Below are positions 58,427 through 64,000 of a stretch of DNA of 64,000 nucleotides, piece after piece. How positions within the stretch are numbered: position 1 is the first letter of the stretch; the number at the start of each line of letters is the position of its first letter. Source of the DNA: Methylobacterium nodulans ORS 2060 (GTDB lineage Bacteria; Pseudomonadota; Alphaproteobacteria; Rhizobiales; Beijerinckiaceae); NCBI RefSeq assembly GCF_000022085.1, contig NC_011894.1, positions 3,897,001-3,961,000 on the forward strand. Reading direction: 5' to 3'. The notes below the pieces were generated by a model. It saw nothing but the letters and a program-made list of their open reading frames with translations. It was not told the origin of the DNA and made no database searches. The position numbers and the translations under genes were made by a program.

Positions 58427-59368
58427 ATGGCACGTGCCCGTGGAGCCAACGCCATCATGGCGGCGGCCTTCGAGACCACCTACGGCACGCCGCCCGCCAG
58501 CGGCTACCGCAAGCTGCCCTTCGTCTCCTCGAACCTCGGCGAGGAACAGGGGCTGATCGCCAGCGATCTGCTCGGCTACGGCCGCGAGCCTCTGCCGCCC
58601 TCGAAGGACGTGATCAACAATGACGGCGACGTGGTGGTGCCGATCGACCTGAAGAACTTCGGCAACTGGCTGAAGCTGTTCATGGGGCAGCCGACTTCAA
58701 CAACAAACAGCGGCACCACCACGCATGTGTTCACGTCGGGCGCGATCGACCTGCCCTCCATGACGGTCGAGGCCGGCCTGCCCGAGGTGCCGAGCTACGG
58801 CCAGAACTTCGGGGTGCGCGGCAACACGCTGCGGGTGCAGATGCAGCGCTCCGGCCTGCTCACCGCGACCCTGGGCCTGATCGCCCAGGGCGAGACCAAG
58901 CTCACCGCCTCGGCCGCCGGCAGCCTCGCCGAGGCGACGCTCGAGCGGTTCAGCCCGTTCCAGGGCACTGTGACCCGCGCCGGCGTGGCGCTCGGCTCCG
59001 TGATCTCGGCCGAGTTCACCTACTCGAACAACCTCGAAAAGGTGGAGGTGATCCGCGGGGACGGGCGGATCGAGGATGCGGATCCCGGCATGGTCGCGAT
59101 GACCGGCAGCCTCGCGGTGCGCTTTGCCAACACCGCCCTGCTGGATCAAGCCACCGCCGGCACGCCGGTCGAGTTCACGTTCGGGTGGGTGACGGACGCC
59201 GCGCGCTCGCTCGTGTTCAAGGTCCACTCTGTCTTCTTGCCGCGGGCCAAGACCCCCGTGACCGGCCCGAACGGCGTGCAGGCGACCTTCAACTGGCAGG
59301 CGGCCAAGGATCCCACCCTCGGCCGCACGGTCACCGCCACCCTGATCAACAACGTGCCCAGCTACTGA
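58427..59368 (+). CDS. Major tail tube protein
   Basis: A 313-residue protein. The start (GANAIMAAAFETTYGTPPAS) and the ENLGEEQ-like SNLGEEQGLIASDLLGYG region are typical of phage tail tube subunits in this group. It contains a central beta domain and an extra C-terminal Ig-like domain. It stacks as rings around the tape measure. Confidence 0.85.
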   Translation: MARARGANAIMAAAFETTYGTPPASGYRKLPFVSSNLGEEQGLIASDLLGYGREPLPPSKDVINNDGDVVVPIDLKNFGNWLKLFMGQPTSTTNSGTTTHVFTSGAIDLPSMTVEAGLPEVPSYGQNFGVRGNTLRVQMQRSGLLTATLGLIAQGETKLTASAAGSLAEATLERFSPFQGTVTRAGVALGSVISAEFTYSNNLEKVEVIRGDGRIEDADPGMVAMTGSLAVRFANTALLDQATAGTPVEFTFGWVTDAARSLVFKVHSVFLPRAKTPVTGPNGVQATFNWQAAKDPTLGRTVTATLINNVPSY

Positions 59369-59382
59369 GGACGGCAGATCCC

Positions 59383-59799
59383 ATGCTTCGACTGGCTCCC
59401 TCTTCCGAACCCTATTGGCTCGACCTCCTGCCCGGCGTGCGCGTCCGGGTTCGTCCGGTCACGGTGGCGATGATGCTGGCCGCGCGCGAGGCGGTCAGCA
59501 AGGTCATCCGAGGCGAGGATCGCGACGACCTCGATCTGCGCACGAACATCGCCCTTGTCGGCGAGCTCGCCCGGCGCGCGATCATCGAGTGGGAGGGGGT
59601 TGGCGATGCCGACGGCGTGCCGGTTCCGGCAACGCCCGAGACCATCGACCTGCTGATGACCGTCTGGGCCGCCTTCGATGAGTTCGACAGCCGCTATGTC
59701 ATTCCGGCGCTGAAGCGGGACGCGGAAAAAAACGCATCCTCGAGCTCGCCTCCTGGCACTTCGGCGGGGGAGACGAATACTGCGCCGCCTGCAGCGTGA
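59383..59799 (+). CDS. Tail assembly chaperone G (short product)
   Basis: A 138-residue protein in the position of lambda G. Its helical core is RVRPVTVAMMLAAREAVSKV and IALVGELARRAIIEWEGVGD. In the zero frame it ends after a Ser/Thr/Ala tail. A slippery A-AAA-AAC at 59727-59733 permits a -1 shift to the T frame. The G tail (NASSSSPPGTSAGETNTAPP) looks like non-globular filler. Confidence 0.85.
   Translation: MLRLAPSSEPYWLDLLPGVRVRVRPVTVAMMLAAREAVSKVIRGEDRDDLDLRTNIALVGELARRAIIEWEGVGDADGVPVPATPETIDLLMTVWAAFDEFDSRYVIPALKRDAEKNASSSSPPGTSAGETNTAPPAA
59727..59733 (+). promoter_or_regulatory. -1 ribosomal frameshift site
   Basis: The zero-frame codons are GAA AAA AAC, giving the canonical heptamer A AAA AAC. 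After the slip the ribosome reads AAA AAA CGC and continues into an open frame to 60050. GC-rich sequence right downstream could form a stimulatory structure. Confidence 0.85.
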
Positions 59800-60050
59800 C
59801 TTGTGCCAAGTGCCCGTACACGCTGCACGCCCCGGAAACCGATGAGGGCATCGTGGCCTGGTCGGTGATCCAGCGCTGCGGCGGGCAGGTGCGCGTGGGC
59901 TTCGGCGGCGTCTACGCTCTCGACTTCGGGGCGATCCTGCTGATGGCCGATGCCATGGGTGCCACCTCGCCGCTGCTTGCCGACCTGCTGCCTCGGGTCG
60001 AGCCGCTGATCGTGAAAGCCTACCGGAAGGAGGGCGGCGATGGCGAATAG
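59733..60050 (+). CDS. T domain of the GT tail chaperone (frameshift product)
   Basis: Read from the -1 shift the sequence is RILELASWHFGGGDEYCAAC, then SVTCAKCPYTLHAPETDEGI, giving a GT fusion of about 222 residues with 59383-59733. It has CAAC and CAKC pairs, possibly zinc-binding. No ribosome site supports a separate start at 59796. The T domain brings the tape measure to the tube subunits in lambda. It overlaps the tape-measure start by 11 bases. Confidence 0.85.
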   Translation, partial: RILELASWHFGGGDEYCAACSVTCAKCPYTLHAPETDEGIVAWSVIQRCGGQVRVGFGGVYALDFGAILLMADAMGATSPLLADLLPRVEPLIVKAYRKEGGDGE

Positions 60051-63000
60051 CGTCGCGATCCGCCTCGCCGTCGAGGGCGGCGCCGAGGTTCGGCGGGCCT
60101 TCGATGAGGCCGGCCGGGCCGGCCAGCAGGCGTTCCAGGGCGTCACCGCCGCGGCCGACGCTGCGGGCGCTGCCGCTGACCGCCAGGCCGCTCGGTACCA
60201 GCGTCTGGCCGAGGCCGCTCGGCAGGCGGAGGCGCAGGCGCGCGCTCAGGCGAGCGTGAATGCGCTGCTCGGCGTCAGCACGCCCCAGGTTGGCTCCGCG
60301 CGCGCCTCCGCCGCGGTGTTCGAGGAGCAGGCCCGGGCCGCCGAAGCGGCACACGCCCGCGTTCGGGCCGTCAGCGATGGCTGGCGCGATCTCGGCGCCT
60401 CTGGCCGCGCCACCCTGACCCAGATCGAAGCCGACCGCGCCCGCGCCGAGGCGAATGCGCAGGCCTCCCGGCGGCTGGGCTCTCTCGGGGTGACGCCGCC
60501 GGCTGCGAATGAGAATGCCCTGCGCCGCCTGCGGTCGGACGAGATCCGCAACCTGATGTTCCAGGGCGGCGATATCGTCTCGTCGGCCGCCTCCGGCATG
60601 AGCCCTGCCCTGATTGCGCTTCAGCAGGCCCCGCAGATCGCGCAGACCTTCGCCGGACCGGGTGGGGCGAGTGTGAAGGGCGCCCTGACGCAGGCCGGCG
60701 AGGCGGCGACAGGGCTGGCCGCCCGGATCGGGCTGCTCGGGGGCGCGGTCGGTGTCGCCACGGTCGCGATCATCGCCGGGGGTGCGGCGCTGCTCTCCTA
60801 CCAGAACCGGATGCGCGAGGTGGACCGCCTGCTGGCCGGCACCGGCCGGGCCTCGGGCGCGAGTGCGCAGCAGGTGAACGCCGCGGCCGTCGCCATCGCC
60901 GCCTCGGGTGAGGTGTCCGTGCGCGAGGCGCGCAGCATCGCGGCGACCCTCGCCGCCACGGGGCGGATCGGGGTCGAGATGTTCGTGGCCCTCGGGCGGT
61001 CTGCGAAGGACTTCGCGGCGACCACCGGCCAGGAGGTCCCGGACGCCACGCAGGAGCTGGCGCAGGCCTTTGCCGATCCGGCCAAAGGGGCTCAGACCCT
61101 CAACGAGAAGCTGGGCTTCCTGAACGCCCGCACCGAGGAGACCGTCCGCAACCTTGCGGAGCAGGGCGACCGCCTCGGCGCGCAGCGCGTGCTGTTCGAG
61201 GCCTACGCCGCCAGCCTGTCGCGCGCGGCGGATCTCACCTCGCAGCTGGGCGACGCCACCAGCGCCTTCGGGCGCGTGGCGTCGAACGTCTGGGACTCCC
61301 TGGGCCAGAAGGTGTCGGATGCCTTTGGCGGCGCGACCCTCGACCGGCAGCTCGAGCTGCTCGAGGCGCGGCTGAAGGGCGTGGAGAGCGCGCGCGGCGG
61401 CGCGTACACCTTCGGAGGCCTGCTCGACTACAAGGTGGAGGCCGAGGCTGGGGAGCTGCGCCAGCAGATCGCACGCCTGCAGGCCGAGCGGGCCCGCCAG
61501 CAGCAGCAGCGGACCCAAGCTCAGGCGGCGCAGAACAACCGCGACGTGATGAGCCTCGTGGGCCAGCTCAATCCGGCCGCGCGCGAGACGGACCAGTTGC
61601 GCAATCGTGTGGAGCTGTTGCGCAAGGCGATCTCGGATCCGGTCAGGTTCGGGCTCGACCCGCAGCAGCTCGGACAGGTTCAGGCGGCCTTCGAGCGGCT
61701 GCAGAACCTTGCGCGGTCGGCGCGGGAGGACATCGAGCGGTACGGCAGCGCCAGCGCGGCGTCGGCGCTGCGGGCAGCCCAGGACGCCAGCCGGAACGTC
61801 GGGCTCAACCCAGTCGACCGGGCCCTCGCCGAGCGTGACCAGGCGCTCCGGAAGGATCTCCGGGATAAGGGGCTCGACCAGCTGCCGACCCGTGAGGAGG
61901 TGCTTCAGCAGTTCTCCGCCCGCGCCGCGAACGACAACCTCGATGCCCGCGAGCTGCAGAGTCTAGAGCGGGAGCGCGATGCGCGCCTGCGCAACATCGA
62001 TGAACGCGAGACCCTGATCGAGACCGCCCGCGTCGAGACGGACCGGATCAGAAAGGAGGCCGAGGAAGCCGCCAAGCGGACAGCAGTCAGCCAGGACTTC
62101 ATCGCGGCGATGATCAACGCCGAGAGCGGCGGAAACCGCTTCGCCAAGAACCCGCGCTCGAGCGCCACCGGGCTCGGCCAGTTCATCGACGAGACCTGGG
62201 AGCGGCTGTTCCGCAAGACCTTCCCCGAGCGCGCGGCGGGCATGGATCGGGATCAAATCCTGGCTCGCCGCACGGATCGCGAGGACAGCATCGCGCTGAT
62301 CCGGGTCTATGCCGAAGAAAACCGGCGCGCCCTGGAGCGCGCCAACCTTCCGACCACCAACCGGAACCAGTACCTCGCATGGTTCGCCGGCGCCGACCGC
62401 GCCATCCGGCTGTTGAACGCCGATCCGACCGAGCCTGCCGCGGCCTATTTCGGCCGCAAGGCCATCGCCGCCAATCCGACCGTCATCCCCGGCCGCTCGG
62501 TGGGCCAGCTGCTCGACTGGGCCGACCGCACCATCAACCAGAACGCTCCGAACATCCGCGCCACCCAGCGGGCAGCCGACGTACTGCGCTCGCAGGTCAC
62601 GCTGCAGGAGCAGGCCACCGAGACGGAGGCCCACCGGCAGAAGGTGCAGGAGCTGCTGAACGACGCGATCGAGCGCGGCACCGAGGTCGGCCGGCAGTTC
62701 AACACGGCGCAGGAGCTCCTCGCGGCCGACAGCACGAAGCTGACCGACACGGCTCGCAACGAGCGGCAGGCCATCCTCGACGTCGCCGATGCTTACGCGA
62801 AGCAGACGGCCGCGCTGGAGACCAGCAAGCTCGGCCGCGACCTGCTGTTCGAGCGCGCCCAGATCGGCCGGACCGATGGCGAGCAGCGCATCGCCTCGCG
62901 TCTGCGCGGCACGGGGCTCGGCCTGGATTCGGCCGAGGCGGAAGCGATGCGCCTCAATGACCGGCTGACGGAGACGAAGGATCTCGCCAAGGACGCCTTT

Positions 63001-63612
63001 TCCAGCTTCGCGTCCGACATTCGCCGCGGCGTCACCGCGGCGGAGGCGCTCCAGAACGTCATCACCCGCATCGTCGACAAGCTGATGAACAAGGGCATCG
63101 ATACGTTCATCAACTCGATCTTCGATGCTGGTGGCAAGTCGGTCGCCGGCGGGGGTGGTCTCGGCGACTTCTTCAGCGGGATCGGCAAGGCTCTCGGCTT
63201 CGCCACGGGCGGCTACACGGGCCCGGGCGGGAGGTACGAACCTGCTGGCATCGTCCACCGCGGCGAATACGTGTTCGATGCCGCATCAGTGTCGCGGATC
63301 GGCGTCAGCACCCTGGAAGCGATGCGGGCCGGCCTCCGGGGCTATGCCGACGGCGGCTATGTCGGCCCCAGGACCTTTCCGACCATGCCCGCCACCGCGC
63401 CTACGAACGCCAACCAACCCGCAGCCGGCCCGACCTTCATCGCCAACATCACGAGCCAAGCGACCGGCGACCCGGAGGCCGACCAGCGCGCGGCCGCGGC
63501 CAACGCCAAGGCGATGCGGGCCGAATACGAGCGCATGTGGCTGGCGATGGCGCAGCGCGAGATGCGGCCGGGCGGGACGCTGCACGCCGCGGGCGCCCGC
63601 CGGGCGAGCTAG
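60040..63612 (+). CDS. Tape measure protein with lytic transglycosylase domain
   Basis: A 1190-residue protein. The N-terminal 200 residues are Ala/Arg/Gln-rich coiled coil. A hydrophobic segment lies near residue 230-255 (GLLGGAVGVATVAIIAGGAA). An SLT-type domain starts near 687 (DFIAAMINAESGGNRFAKNP; SSATGLGQFIDETWERLFRK), with the catalytic Glu in NAESGGN. The C-terminus has GYADGGYVGP repeats and the YVFDAASVSRIGV motif of tape measures. Length sets the tail at roughly 1190 x 0.15 nm, about 180 nm, by the usual rule. Confidence 0.9.
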   Translation: MANSVAIRLAVEGGAEVRRAFDEAGRAGQQAFQGVTAAADAAGAAADRQAARYQRLAEAARQAEAQARAQASVNALLGVSTPQVGSARASAAVFEEQARAAEAAHARVRAVSDGWRDLGASGRATLTQIEADRARAEANAQASRRLGSLGVTPPAANENALRRLRSDEIRNLMFQGGDIVSSAASGMSPALIALQQAPQIAQTFAGPGGASVKGALTQAGEAATGLAARIGLLGGAVGVATVAIIAGGAALLSYQNRMREVDRLLAGTGRASGASAQQVNAAAVAIAASGEVSVREARSIAATLAATGRIGVEMFVALGRSAKDFAATTGQEVPDATQELAQAFADPAKGAQTLNEKLGFLNARTEETVRNLAEQGDRLGAQRVLFEAYAASLSRAADLTSQLGDATSAFGRVASNVWDSLGQKVSDAFGGATLDRQLELLEARLKGVESARGGAYTFGGLLDYKVEAEAGELRQQIARLQAERARQQQQRTQAQAAQNNRDVMSLVGQLNPAARETDQLRNRVELLRKAISDPVRFGLDPQQLGQVQAAFERLQNLARSAREDIERYGSASAASALRAAQDASRNVGLNPVDRALAERDQALRKDLRDKGLDQLPTREEVLQQFSARAANDNLDARELQSLERERDARLRNIDERETLIETARVETDRIRKEAEEAAKRTAVSQDFIAAMINAESGGNRFAKNPRSSATGLGQFIDETWERLFRKTFPERAAGMDRDQILARRTDREDSIALIRVYAEENRRALERANLPTTNRNQYLAWFAGADRAIRLLNADPTEPAAAYFGRKAIAANPTVIPGRSVGQLLDWADRTINQNAPNIRATQRAADVLRSQVTLQEQATETEAHRQKVQELLNDAIERGTEVGRQFNTAQELLAADSTKLTDTARNERQAILDVADAYAKQTAALETSKLGRDLLFERAQIGRTDGEQRIASRLRGTGLGLDSAEAEAMRLNDRLTETKDLAKDAFSSFASDIRRGVTAAEALQNVITRIVDKLMNKGIDTFINSIFDAGGKSVAGGGGLGDFFSGIGKALGFATGGYTGPGGRYEPAGIVHRGEYVFDAASVSRIGVSTLEAMRAGLRGYADGGYVGPRTFPTMPATAPTNANQPAAGPTFIANITSQATGDPEADQRAAAANAKAMRAEYERMWLAMAQREMRPGGTLHAAGARRAS

Positions 63613-63821
63613 TCGGTCCGCGTGATCTCGATCTCGAAGGAGCCGAGCGGCTGCCCGTCGTGAGTTAGATTGTCCAGGTTGAACATAAGACTTCGCGCCC
63701 CATGATTGTGCGCGAAGGCAACCAGTTCGAAGAGCGCCTTCTGAACGTCCGGCGGCCAGCGTGTGACCGGCGTTGGTCTCGGGACTTCGGGCTTCTTCTC
63801 CTCCGACACTGGGCTCTCCAT
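63609..63821 (-). CDS. Small leftward hypothetical protein
   Basis: A 70-residue protein (MESPVSEEKKPEVPRPTPVT ...) with a proline-rich start and a C-terminal alpha/beta part (QKALFELVAFAHNHGARSLM). Its stop overlaps the end of the tape measure gene tail to tail. A further moron within the tail genes. Not recognised. Confidence 0.5.
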   Translation of the reverse strand: MESPVSEEKKPEVPRPTPVTRWPPDVQKALFELVAFAHNHGARSLMFNLDNLTHDGQPLGSFEIEITRTD

Positions 63822-63913
63822 CGGGTTGGGTGGCCCCGCCGATGGTGAAAGGGCCGGGTGAGCGACGCAAGCTCCCCGGTCCACTCCTGCATCCACTCAC
63901 ACAGGACCCCCTC

Positions 63914-64000
63914 ATGAACCGCCGCTCGCTGCTGGCGATGCTCGGGCTCGCACCCGTGGCCGCACCCGCCGCCCTGGCCTCCGCGAAGGAGGTCGTGGAC
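63914..64000 (+). CDS. Exported protein, 5' end only
   Basis: Begins MNRRSLLAMLGLAPVAAPAA then LASAKEVVD at the window edge. The twin-arginine-like NRRSLL followed by a hydrophobic run and ASA is a signal peptide, Sec or Tat type. The rest lies outside the window. Confidence 0.55.
   Translation, partial: MNRRSLLAMLGLAPVAAPAALASAKEVVD

Noticed and set aside
1..64000. CRISPR array, rRNA or complete tRNA genes
   Set aside because: No regularly spaced repeats, rRNA motifs or full tRNA were seen; only the tRNA-Val 3' fragment is present.

Overview
The window looks like a high-GC alphaproteobacterial chromosome, most likely Methylobacterium or a close relative in the Hyphomicrobiales. This rests on strong G/C third-position bias, a Rhizobiales-type Tad/Flp pilus locus, a MucR-family regulator, a DUF6489 gene and small genes of a kind I associate with Methylobacterium. 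The genus is inference from family recognition; no 16S or other marker is present.

Host part (1 to about 19,500). It opens with the 3' part of a hybrid histidine kinase. A Tad pilus locus follows in three transcription blocks. Block one (+): secretin cpaC, a small lipoprotein and a TadD-like TPR lipoprotein. Block two (-, convergent): two TadE-like minor pseudopilins, cpaE, cpaB, the prepilin peptidase cpaA and a 54-residue Flp pilin. Block three (+): the ATPase cpaF, tadB, tadC, a TadG-like protein and two small proteins that carry only the N-terminal domain of CpaC. cpaC has an in-frame amber codon between its N-terminal and secretin domains. Then come a secreted protein with a broken PEP-CTERM-like end, a decayed copy of a gene that is intact inside the prophage, a small exported protein and a UraA-type uracil/xanthine permease. 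Two copies of a 106-bp MITE-like repeat flank this region.

Prophage part (19,512 to beyond 64,000). A 47-bp 3' fragment of tRNA-Val(TAC) marks the left end, next to a tyrosine integrase. A leftward early operon runs from about 31,570 to the integrase. It holds YqaJ exonuclease, ERF annealing protein, an XRE regulator and many small genes with overlapping starts. It is interrupted at 24.1-27.4 kb by AT-rich rightward cassettes that occur as a diverged duplication. The immunity region (31.6-33.3 kb) has an S24 repressor and a divergent cro-like gene, and two copies of a predicted operator. The rightward early genes encode a VRR-NUC nuclease, an MT-A70 methyltransferase, a RecD-like helicase and a replication ATPase, followed by a dense inverted array of GGGGTTT/AAACCCC tracts. 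A MucR protein and a NusG-like protein come next. An IS1182-family element interrupts the next stretch.

The virion genes follow the lambda order: terminase small and large subunits, gpW, portal, S49 protease, scaffold-like protein, gpD, gpE, head-tail connectors, tail tube, a G/GT pair with a clear -1 slippery site, and the tape measure. The intact terminase small subunit lies 3 kb from the large subunit. A block of unrelated small genes separates them, and a decayed second copy sits next to terL. A candidate cos site with repeated GGTACGCACC motifs precedes and overlaps the intact copy. The most novel-looking items are the duplicated AT-rich cassettes, the G-tract array, the candidate cos and the displaced terminase gene.
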